Shown here: positions 1 through 6,163 of the stretch, in pieces
Layout: every line of letters starts with the position of its first letter
How positions within the stretch are numbered: position 1 is the stretch's first letter
NCBI GenBank assembly: GCA_910580135.1
Contig: CAJTXC010000081.1
Span: forward strand, 1 to 6,329
Direction of reading: 5' to 3'
Length of the DNA: 6,329 bases
Source of the DNA: an uncultured Bacilli bacterium
Lineage (GTDB): Bacteria > Bacillota_I > Bacilli_A > RF39 > UBA660
The notes under the pieces: model-generated
Database searches by the model: none
Seen by the model: the letters and a program-made list of their open reading frames with translations, nothing else
What the model was told of the DNA's origin: nothing
Translations under genes and position numbers: made by a program

Positions 1-161
1 CTATTTACTTCTACTTTTGTACTTTTTGTAGTAGTTTCTTTATTATTAGTATTAGCACTAGTTGTAGTTAACAGCTCACTAGGCATTGTGATATAATACA
101 CACTAAGCACTAATATAAGACTAAATAAAGTTAAAAACCATAATTTTTGTTTATTAATCAT
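1..161 (-). CDS. spoIIIAH: Stage III sporulation protein AH, N-terminal part (3' end outside window)
   Basis: The first 53 codons are present; the rest lies beyond the window edge. The protein opens MINKQK followed by one hydrophobic segment (WFLTLFSLILVLSVYYIT, residues 8-25). This closely matches, from memory, the conserved start of SpoIIIAH (KKQ-x-VW-LLT-x-LSL-x-VVLSVYYI). A Thr/Ser/Asn/Lys-rich linker then begins, as expected before the C-terminal ring-forming domain. In known endospore formers SpoIIIAH is made in the mother cell, sits in the outer forespore membrane, and binds SpoIIQ across the intermembrane space to build the channel needed for late forespore gene expression. The ATG at 161-159 is fixed by GGAGGA at 171-166, four bases upstream. 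The gene normally closes the spoIIIAA-AH operon; here the preceding gene is an unrelated coiled-coil protein ending in a terminator, so it appears to be its own unit. Identification rests on the N-terminus only. Confidence 0.85.
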   Translation of the reverse strand, partial: MINKQKLWFLTLFSLILVLSVYYITMPSELLTTTSANTNNKETTTKSTKVEVN

Positions 162-186
162 ATTATCCTCCAAATCTTTCTACTTA

Positions 187-214
187 ACTATATGCACAAA
201 CTGAGTTTAAATTA
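187..214 (-). promoter_or_regulatory. Candidate sigma-E-like promoter of spoIIIAH
   Basis: On the minus strand CATATAGT (194-187) resembles the sigma-E -10 element CATACAnT, differing at one defined position. TAATTTA (214-208) is a partial match, 5 of 7, to the -35 element kmATATT with a 13-base spacer, slightly short of the usual 14-15. It lies about 16 bases upstream of the ribosome binding site of spoIIIAH and just after the preceding terminator. Sigma-E control of spoIIIAH is known in Bacillus; its use here is inferred. In such an AT-rich region chance matches are likely. Confidence 0.35.
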
Positions 215-215
215 C

Positions 216-244
216 AAAAAAAAGAATCAATTAAGATTCTTTTT
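216..244 (-). terminator. Rho-independent terminator of gene B
   Basis: A perfect 10-bp inverted repeat (AAAAAGAATC at 219-228, GATTCTTTTT at 235-244) with a 6-base loop is followed, in the minus direction, by a run of eight U in total (223-216). The stop codon of gene B (233-231) lies in the loop. The stem has only two G-C pairs. A plus-strand reading has a shorter U run, so it could act in both directions, but no plus-strand gene needs it. Confidence 0.7.
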
Positions 245-1625
245 CAGTATTTAATACTGCGTTAGCGAAAGGCATTACGTCATTAATTTTTTTATCTAAT
301 TCTTTTCTCTTATTAGCAAGTTCTTGTTGTTTAGCATTTAACTCTTGCTCAAACCCATCTAACTCAGCTTTTTTATTATTAGAACTTTCAATTAAGTTAT
401 TAACAAACGTTTCATCTTCTTCTAACTTAGATTGTTCTGCCTCATATTTTTTCTTACGATCATCTATTTCATTCAAACGATTTGTTAATCGTCTAATCAT
501 TTCTTGAACGATTTCTCTTTCGTTAAATTCTGATTCCATTGTATCAGATTCTTTGCTAGCAATAATTGGTTCTACATTTACATAATCGTTTTTCTTTTCA
601 TGTACTTCTGGCATAGTAACAATTGGCGACTTAGCAATTTTAAGTATTTCCTCAACATCATACGAACGTTTAGGAACTTCTTCCTTAATTTCGATAGGTT
701 CAATAGGTTTTACTTCAAGTTCGTTTACTTCCTCTTCCTTTAGCTCTTCAGATACTTCTGGAACTTCTGGTATAACTAATGTTACTTCTTCTGAATTTAT
801 CTCTGGTACACTTGGTATTTCAGTTTCTTTTATAATATCAGTTTCCTCTTCTATTTTAGGAATTTCTGGAATAACAAATTCATCTCCCATTATTTCTTCA
901 TTAACAGATACTGGGATATCCACTTCTGGAACTGGATTGATTTCAGGTATAAATGGTCTAAATTCTTCTTCAGGTTCACTTTCAATTACAGGAACATCAA
1001 AGTCTATTGCACCGTTTAACGAAGTAGATACTTCATTAACAAAATTATTTAAATATAAATCGCTAATCTCTTTAATAGCTTTAGAGATTAAATTATAAAT
1101 ATCTTTTTTATAATCGTTTAACAAATTATTTAACGCTTCTTCATCAAACGAAGATAATGTTTTTATATATGATGCAAAATCATTTATCACTCTTTCAATT
1201 TCTTCGTTAACACCGTTTTCATTTATAAAATCTACTCTTTTAATTTTTACTATTTGTAAATATTTTTCATTTAATAAAACGTTTAAGTTATTAGTGAATG
1301 CTTCCTTTTCTTCCTTAGAAGTAATATTTGCATTTTCTAATTTATCATTTATTTTTTCAACGAATTGTTCATTTACTGTTTCAACACTTCTTAAGTCTTT
1401 AATTGAGTAAGATTCTATTTGTTTAGTTATTGGATTAACCAATTTTTCTTTAGAACTAATTAGAGTATCAGAAAAATCAGCAGAATAACTAGAAGTTGCA
1501 ACTATGTTTCCTACTAAAGAAGTTGTATATTCTTCAATGGCATTATTTAAATTTCTTAAAATACCTCTATATTCATTATTATTTTCACTAATTCTATCTA
1601 AAACACTATTTAAAAGCTTACTCAT
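231..1625 (-). CDS. Uncharacterised coiled-coil protein B with Pro/Glu-rich linker
   Basis: A 464-residue acidic protein with no signal peptide or membrane segment, so probably cytoplasmic. I do not recognise the family. Three parts are visible: a mostly helical N-terminal region (about 1-205); a Pro/Glu/Val/Ile-rich linker (about 211-317) with spaced [IV]PE[IV] motifs near 226, 232, 252, 273 and 285-291; and, after a short segment around 322-345, a charged coiled coil (about 368-450) ending near MPFANAVLN. The coiled coil aligns without gaps to residues 248-327 of protein A (17 of 80 identical). The N-terminal NPI-x-K-x-I (64-70) and F-V-E (88-90) match A at one constant offset, so A and B look like diverged paralogs. 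The ATG at 1625-1623 overlaps the end of gene A by 8 bp, with GGGAGGT (1639-1633) seven bases upstream inside the last codons of A, which suggests translational coupling. A scaffold or structural role is possible but unproven. Confidence 0.85.
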   Translation of the reverse strand: MSKLLNSVLDRISENNNEYRGILRNLNNAIEEYTTSLVGNIVATSSYSADFSDTLISSKEKLVNPITKQIESYSIKDLRSVETVNEQFVEKINDKLENANITSKEEKEAFTNNLNVLLNEKYLQIVKIKRVDFINENGVNEEIERVINDFASYIKTLSSFDEEALNNLLNDYKKDIYNLISKAIKEISDLYLNNFVNEVSTSLNGAIDFDVPVIESEPEEEFRPFIPEINPVPEVDIPVSVNEEIMGDEFVIPEIPKIEEETDIIKETEIPSVPEINSEEVTLVIPEVPEVSEELKEEEVNELEVKPIEPIEIKEEVPKRSYDVEEILKIAKSPIVTMPEVHEKKNDYVNVEPIIASKESDTMESEFNEREIVQEMIRRLTNRLNEIDDRKKKYEAEQSKLEEDETFVNNLIESSNNKKAELDGFEQELNAKQQELANKRKELDKKINDVMPFANAVLNTEKES

Positions 1626-2637
1626 CTTCGTTACCTCCCTTTATTTTACTTAATCCCTTTATAAGAGGCTTCATGTTAAGGAATATAACTTCTGCTTCTG
1701 ATAATTTAGAATTAAGTTCAACTTCTTCTGCGTTTAAATCAAGTTTTCTTTGAGATAACATGTTTTCTCTTTCAATGTTTGCTTCTATGTTTTTATTAGT
1801 ATCAGATAATCTTTTTTCTACTTCTTCTTTATCACTCTTTAATTTATTTTCTTTTCTAGATAACTTTTCTTCTTCAGTATTTAAACTTAAAATCATCTTA
1901 TTAAATAAAGTCATATCATCATATTGTTCGAATTTACTATTAGCTTCGATTTGCTCGTTATTAAATAAATCATTAATTTCAATGCTATCAATAACACTTG
2001 AAGTATTTTCCATCATATCATCTTCCCCTTTTTCTTCTTTTACTTCATCTTTCAATTCTTTTAATAATATATCTAAATATTTACTATCGGCTTTCTTAAT
2101 CATTTCTTCTAAATTAGCTTGCATTTCATTTTTTAAACCGTTTACTAAATTAGAAACTGAATTTACTAACGTTTTATTTTCCATTATCTTAGGAAAAGTT
2201 TTTCTATCAACGTATATTCTTAATTCATCTATTATGTCAGATATATTTAAATCTTCTGTCATGTTAAGTTGATTAGAACTTTTATTATTTGTTAATTCTT
2301 TAATATACGTATTATTTAACTTGTCCATGGTAATGTTACCATTTACATAATCTTCAATAAAAGTATCATTAGTAATTTGAAGCGCCAAAGAATCAATAAA
2401 TAACTTTCTTTTTATTTTCTTAATTATCGGATTTTTAATTATTTCACTAGTTTCATTCCTTAATTCTTCTTCGTTTCCCCAAACACCTATACCGCCTAAT
2501 AAGTTTATCATTTCTTCTGCAAAACGATAAATTCCAGTATCAATTATATCGACTAAGGTTTTAGAGATTATATCATCATTTAATGTACTACATTTTAATA
2601 ATACACTATTTTTTATTCTCTCAATTGTACCTATCAC
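1618..2637 (-). CDS. Uncharacterised coiled-coil protein A (paralog of protein B)
   Basis: With a GTG start at 2637-2635 this is a 339-residue, charged, helix-rich protein lacking a signal peptide or membrane segment. The GTG is chosen because a near-consensus AAGGAGGT lies at 2650-2643, five bases away. An in-frame ATG at 2676 would add 13 residues but has no ribosome binding site. The N-terminal about 200 residues look alpha-helical, with NPI-I-K-K-I at 69-75 and FIE at 93-95 shared with protein B. An acidic stretch at about 198-235 leads to a coiled coil at about 244-318 that aligns without gaps to the C-terminus of B, including a shared LNA...EL...K..E pattern and a Pro at 324. Unlike B, it lacks the long Pro/Glu-rich linker. 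The terminator upstream and the 8-bp overlap downstream suggest A and B are co-transcribed and made together, perhaps as partners. I cannot assign a function; the family is not recognised. Confidence 0.85.
   Translation of the reverse strand: MIGTIERIKNSVLLKCSTLNDDIISKTLVDIIDTGIYRFAEEMINLLGGIGVWGNEEELRNETSEIIKNPIIKKIKRKLFIDSLALQITNDTFIEDYVNGNITMDKLNNTYIKELTNNKSSNQLNMTEDLNISDIIDELRIYVDRKTFPKIMENKTLVNSVSNLVNGLKNEMQANLEEMIKKADSKYLDILLKELKDEVKEEKGEDDMMENTSSVIDSIEINDLFNNEQIEANSKFEQYDDMTLFNKMILSLNTEEEKLSRKENKLKSDKEEVEKRLSDTNKNIEANIERENMLSQRKLDLNAEEVELNSKLSEAEVIFLNMKPLIKGLSKIKGGNEDE
1633..1639 (-). promoter_or_regulatory. Ribosome binding site of gene B inside the end of gene A
   Basis: GGGAGGT lies seven bases before the ATG of gene B and is translated as part of the Lys-Gly-Gly codons of protein A. 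Ribosomes finishing A stop within the start of B (overlap 1618-1625), so the site supports coupled translation of the pair. Confidence 0.8.
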
Positions 2638-2642
2638 AACTA

Positions 2643-2650
2643 ACCTCCTT
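2643..2650 (-). promoter_or_regulatory. Ribosome binding site deciding the GTG start of gene A
   Basis: AAGGAGGT is a near-perfect Shine-Dalgarno sequence, five bases upstream of GTG at 2637-2635. It lies inside the longer open frame that begins with ATG at 2676, and so argues for the shorter protein. Confidence 0.8.
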
Positions 2651-2704
2651 AATTTGTATTCAACCCCTAATAACATAAAAATATATATGTTTATATACCT
2701 TCAT

Positions 2705-2732
2705 ATTATAACTAATAACATTCTATCACAAA
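2705..2732 (-). promoter_or_regulatory. Candidate vegetative promoter of the A-B operon
   Basis: A perfect TATAAT lies at 2710-2705 on the minus strand. The best -35 candidate is TTTGTG (2732-2727, 16-base spacer), a weak match to TTGACA that overlaps the U-tract of the yfhO terminator. Transcription would start near 2698, leaving a leader of about 60 bases before the GTG start. Position after a terminator supports a promoter here; the AT-richness lowers confidence. Confidence 0.45.
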
Positions 2733-2766
2733 AAAAGATAAATTTAAACAATAAATTCATCTTTTT
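2730..2766 (-). terminator. Rho-independent terminator of yfhO
   Basis: A 14-bp stem (2753-2766 with 2732-2745) and a 7-base loop are followed by a run of seven U in total (2736-2730) on the minus strand. One position (2758/2740) forms a G-U pair only in the minus-strand RNA and is a mismatch on the other strand, which fits termination of the minus-strand gene. The TGA stop of yfhO (2759-2757) is part of the stem. Confidence 0.8.
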
Positions 2767-5327
2767 CTAGATTTTTTATTAACTTTATTATTTGTAAACA
2801 AATAGTATAAAACAAATATTACTAATGAAACAAAGGATATCATAATGCCTTCCTTCATTCCTTTAGGATAAAATATTAATTTAACAGTATGTTTTCCTTT
2901 AGGTATTAAAGCTGATAAATAAGAATCTGCTATCTTTTTAGTTTTTACCTTTTTACCATCTATATAAATACTCCATCCATCATCATATGCTATAGAAGTA
3001 AATAACGTTTTATCAGAAGACACAGTTATGTCACTTTCGATATAAGTATCACTATACTTTTTAACGTTTAAACTTTCTTTATTTATTTTATTATAAAACT
3101 TATCAAAAGCATCTTTATTAAGTCTATATGCATAAAAATATAAAACACCATCATCAGTACTATTTAAATTAATTTTTATGTTTAACGTACTATTATAAGT
3201 TTTTCCAGCATCAAAAACATAGTATTCATCTGACGTTAACGAATAATAACTGCCATCAATTTCAAAGCTTTCTACGTTATTACCACCCACATATAAATAT
3301 ATATTATCATTAAAGGTTGTATCTAAAGTTAGTTCTATATTACTTATTTCACTATTTAAATGATAATTCAATGACCCTTTTATATCGTCATTATCTACGT
3401 TAGAAAGTGTAGCATTACTTACGCTTAGTACTTTAACAGGAATGAAAATATCATTAACTGATGTTGATAAATTAACGAAGTTACTTTGGTTTAAAAATGG
3501 TTCATAGCTTGTAAGATGCCAATCTTTTATTTTATTATCTACTGCATAACCAATAGATGATGAATAATTATAAGCTGAGACATTATAACCATCTTCGTTA
3601 TATAAAGGAACGTAATAATCATTATCTATATGTTCACCCATTATGTATTTAACATTAAAGATAGTATTATAAACAGGTGTTTGATATTTTTTATAGTAAT
3701 AACTATTAATGTTATTACCCGCAAGACCTAACATTCTTTGATTTTTAGATACCGATTCATAAGCCATTGAAGAAAAAGTAGACATTCCATAATAATCATA
3801 CCAAGCCCCATCGTTAAGCGTTAAATGACTAGTCTTCTCTATCCTGTATAAATCATTATCTTCTTTTCTTACTTTACTAATTAGATTCTTATAAGGTTTT
3901 TTATCACTCATAAAAGTTTTTATATCATGATCTATTTCCCAATTAGCATTAATTCCGTAAATGCATTCAAATGAAACTACAAGTAAGAAAACAATGTATA
4001 AAGCTTTTTTATTAGCAAATTTATTTTTATATAAAATACTAATAATATAATACATTATTAATAATGCAAGACAAGTTATTACCTTTTGATCACTTATATT
4101 TTCAAAACCTACCTTAGATGCTAGTAAAACAAATATAAATATAATAGCAAACGAAATAGACAATTTAAATATACTTACGTCTTTTATCTTAGTAAATGAA
4201 TAATAACCAATAGTTATAAGAACAAATACATAAATAAATGAATATCTCCATGGCAAATCATTTGGAACATGAAATGCGTGCCACATAAAATCTATTACGT
4301 TTATGTTAAAGGAAATAAAGAAAAAGAAAAGTGTTATTGATGAAATTATTTTAAATTTTAGATTTATTTTTTTATTTATAAAAAGAAGCACTATAAGAAC
4401 TAACGTTAACATACCTGAATATACGTTAGGTAGTGGTAATATATCACTTGCGAACACGGTTCTTGAAACTCCAGTAAAGTGATTAAAAATATAATTAGAT
4501 ATCGAAAATGATGAATTAGCTGTTGGAAAAATATCTCCAGTTGCAGATATAGAAGTAAGTGAATGAAATAATGGTAATAATAAAAACGCCATTAATCCTG
4601 CTGCTAAAACAGAAGATATAGCAAACATAATAAACTTTTTAGCTATGTTTTTGAACTTAAAATTACCTTTATATATAAACACGCCAATAAAATAAAATAC
4701 ACTAAATATACATATCATATAACCTATAAAATAATTTGCAAAAAGCATAATCGCTAAACTTATTATATAAACGTAAGGTTTTTCGTCTGTTATTATTTTA
4801 TTTATTCCATACATTATAATTGGTAAAAATACCATTCCATCAAGCCACATTATGTTCCAATAATAAGCACAAAAATAACCAGAAAAAGCGTATAACGTTC
4901 CAAATAGTACTAATCCTATATTATTTTTGTTAAAAGTCTTTTTTAAATAATAGGCCATCGTAGTTGATGCAAATACCACCTTTAAGCCGATTATTAAAGA
5001 AAAGGCCATAACTATGTTCTCTTTTTTGAATAAAAATAACAAAATATTAAAAGGACTTGATAAATAATTTAAAAAGTTTCTATAAAAAGGTATTCCTCCA
5101 CCCGTATTAAAAGAATATAAAAGTGTTTCTCCAGATTTTACCCTATCATAAAGTTCGTTTAATAAAGGCCCATATTGATGATAGAAATCAACATCAAGCA
5201 TAGAACTACTTCCAAAAGGAGCAATCTTTTGTAATGTATAAATCACTGATATTATAAGAGTGGATAATGCAAGTGTTATAATAATCCATTTATTTTCCTT
5301 TATAAAATTAATAAATTTTTCCTTCAT
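2757..5327 (-). CDS. yfhO: YfhO-family membrane glycosyltransferase-like protein
   Basis: An 856-residue polytopic membrane protein of the YfhO family. In Bacillus and Listeria, YfhO-type proteins transfer sugars from undecaprenyl-phosphate carriers onto teichoic acids outside the membrane, working with a CsbB-type and a GtcA-type partner; the substrate here is unknown. TM1 (about 14-35) is followed by an acidic outer loop with DVDFYHQY (45-52), the likely GT-C-type catalytic or metal-binding motif, then GGGIPFYRN (76-84). About a dozen more membrane segments run to residue 458, including the family-typical PNDLPWRYSF (355-364). A large extracytoplasmic domain (about 460-825) ends with the typical YDDGWSIYIDGKKV (781-794) and PKGKHTVKLIFYPKG, then a last TM (about 826-844) and a basic tail. 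The length is normal for the family. The ATG at 5327 has GGTGAT (5336-5331) just upstream; an earlier in-frame TTG at 5372 has no ribosome binding site and falls in a promoter. No partner gene lies in the window. Confidence 0.9.
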   Translation of the reverse strand: MKEKFINFIKENKWIIITLALSTLIISVIYTLQKIAPFGSSSMLDVDFYHQYGPLLNELYDRVKSGETLLYSFNTGGGIPFYRNFLNYLSSPFNILLFLFKKENIVMAFSLIIGLKVVFASTTMAYYLKKTFNKNNIGLVLFGTLYAFSGYFCAYYWNIMWLDGMVFLPIIMYGINKIITDEKPYVYIISLAIMLFANYFIGYMICIFSVFYFIGVFIYKGNFKFKNIAKKFIMFAISSVLAAGLMAFLLLPLFHSLTSISATGDIFPTANSSFSISNYIFNHFTGVSRTVFASDILPLPNVYSGMLTLVLIVLLFINKKINLKFKIISSITLFFFFISFNINVIDFMWHAFHVPNDLPWRYSFIYVFVLITIGYYSFTKIKDVSIFKLSISFAIIFIFVLLASKVGFENISDQKVITCLALLIMYYIISILYKNKFANKKALYIVFLLVVSFECIYGINANWEIDHDIKTFMSDKKPYKNLISKVRKEDNDLYRIEKTSHLTLNDGAWYDYYGMSTFSSMAYESVSKNQRMLGLAGNNINSYYYKKYQTPVYNTIFNVKYIMGEHIDNDYYVPLYNEDGYNVSAYNYSSSIGYAVDNKIKDWHLTSYEPFLNQSNFVNLSTSVNDIFIPVKVLSVSNATLSNVDNDDIKGSLNYHLNSEISNIELTLDTTFNDNIYLYVGGNNVESFEIDGSYYSLTSDEYYVFDAGKTYNSTLNIKINLNSTDDGVLYFYAYRLNKDAFDKFYNKINKESLNVKKYSDTYIESDITVSSDKTLFTSIAYDDGWSIYIDGKKVKTKKIADSYLSALIPKGKHTVKLIFYPKGMKEGIMISFVSLVIFVLYYLFTNNKVNKKSRKR

Positions 5328-5330
5328 AGT

Positions 5331-5336
5331 ATCACC
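5331..5336 (-). promoter_or_regulatory. Ribosome binding site deciding the yfhO start
   Basis: GGTGAT lies three bases before ATG 5327-5325. The upstream DUF421 gene uses the same type of site (AGGTGAT, 6137-6131), so this looks like a local variant of the Shine-Dalgarno sequence. It favours the 856-residue protein over a version 15 residues longer. Confidence 0.7.
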
Positions 5337-5343
5337 ATAAAAA

Positions 5344-5372
5344 ATAATACCATAAAAAAATAAGCAAAACAA
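5344..5372 (-). promoter_or_regulatory. Candidate extended -10 promoter of yfhO
   Basis: On the minus strand, TATTAT (5349-5344) is preceded by TGG, giving an extended -10 element. TTGTTT (5372-5367) stands exactly 17 bases upstream as a partial -35. The predicted start of transcription is only a few bases before the ribosome binding site, so the leader would be very short. The -35 lies inside the hairpin of the DUF421 terminator. Confidence 0.55.
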
Positions 5373-5386
5373 TTAATTTTACTTAT
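5354..5386 (-). terminator. Rho-independent terminator of the DUF421 gene
   Basis: A 10-bp stem (5377-5386 with 5360-5369), 7-base loop (5370-5376) and U-tract (5360-5354) begin two bases after the stop codon of the DUF421 gene. One pair (5381/5365) is a G-U wobble that exists only in the minus-strand RNA, in keeping with the gene direction. The stem is AT-rich with a single G-C pair, so strength is uncertain. Confidence 0.6.
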
Positions 5387-5388
5387 CT

Positions 5389-6126
5389 TTATTCAAGTAC
5401 ATTTTCAATCGTATTGATATCACGCTTATTAAAAATGCAAAGTTTTTCATCTATATCAACTGTTGCAAGTAATATTTCTTCATAAGACTTATAACCTTTT
5501 ACCTTTAACTGTTTCCTTAACCAATCCTCATCTTTTTTTATTTTTTCTAGGTTTTTAGGCATGAATTTTCCATCTATTATTACGTTTGCGCATAATCCTT
5601 GCTTAGATGGTTTTAAATTAAGATCTTTAGGCGTTGCAGGGACATACTCTTCTTTTGGAAGAAAACTTATTTGTCCATTAGCTTCCATTAAAGCATATTT
5701 AATATTGCTTATATCAAAATACCCCTTTATTCTAGCACTTTCTAAAAAATCATTAATATCTATTTTCACTCTTTTTAAGTTTTTGTATACAAATTTACCA
5801 TTTTCTATTAAAATGGTTGGACTTCCTATAACAATTCTTCTAAGTAAAATACTCTTCATTGTAAGAATTGATATAACCATTGCTATAAAACCAAATATTA
5901 AAACTGCTATAATTCCGTTCATTAGTTGAACATCTATGTTCATTGAAATTTCCGCGGCAAAGTTACCGATTGATATACTTATAACATAATCAAACAAACT
6001 AAGCTCAGAAACTTGTTTTTTTCCAATTATTTTAGTAATTAAAAATAAAACACCTAAAGAAATCAAAGCTCTACAAGCAACTATTCCTACTTCATACCAG
6101 TTTGTATTAATAACATCACTAATCAT
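5389..6126 (-). CDS. YetF-type DUF421 membrane protein
   Basis: A 245-residue protein with three N-terminal hydrophobic segments (about 12-32, 45-62 and 67-90) and a soluble C-terminal part. The family-typical GKKQ-x-SELSLFDYV (35-48) follows TM1. GSPTILIENGK (101-111), then KIDINDFLESARIKG and the D-I-S-N-I-K-Y-A-L-MEANGQISFLPK region (about 121-158), match the YetF C-terminal domain. A second similar half ends with EEILLATVD (216-224). Several paralogs (YetF, YdfS, YkjA, YrbG) occur in Bacillus; YetF-type proteins and the related 2Duf have been linked to the spore inner membrane and spore heat resistance, but the biochemical activity is not settled. The ATG at 6126-6124 has AGGTGAT four bases upstream (6137-6131). 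It follows the nuclease gene by 37 bases with no clear terminator, so read-through from that gene is possible; its own terminator follows. The family call is firm, the spore role inferred. Confidence 0.88.
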   Translation of the reverse strand: MISDVINTNWYEVGIVACRALISLGVLFLITKIIGKKQVSELSLFDYVISISIGNFAAEISMNIDVQLMNGIIAVLIFGFIAMVISILTMKSILLRRIVIGSPTILIENGKFVYKNLKRVKIDINDFLESARIKGYFDISNIKYALMEANGQISFLPKEEYVPATPKDLNLKPSKQGLCANVIIDGKFMPKNLEKIKKDEDWLRKQLKVKGYKSYEEILLATVDIDEKLCIFNKRDINTIENVLE

Positions 6127-6163
6127 CTAAATCACCTATTTATATGATTAGCAAATAATTAAT

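Noticed and set aside
1760..2272. Plus-strand open frame of 170 codons opposite gene A
   Set aside because: It is Ser/Phe/Leu-rich, the mirror of a Lys/Glu-rich coiled coil, with no domain resemblance, and lies wholly inside gene A, which has strong translation signals.
2638..2676. ATG at 2676 as the start of gene A
   Set aside because: It has no ribosome binding site, and a strong one lies inside this extension, placed for the GTG at 2637.
2676..2710. Sigma-E-like elements (TAATATG and CATATATA) upstream of gene A
   Set aside because: The spacing is about 12 bases, too short, and the region is a run of alternating A and T where such matches are expected by chance.
5561..5929. Plus-strand open frame of 122 codons opposite the DUF421 gene
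   Set aside because: It is antisense to a well-conserved family protein; its hydrophobic composition reflects AT-rich codons on the other strand.
6127..6163. Terminator between the Rpn-type gene and DUF421
   Set aside because: Only a short weak TTAGCAAATAATTAA-type inverted repeat is present, without a U-tract.
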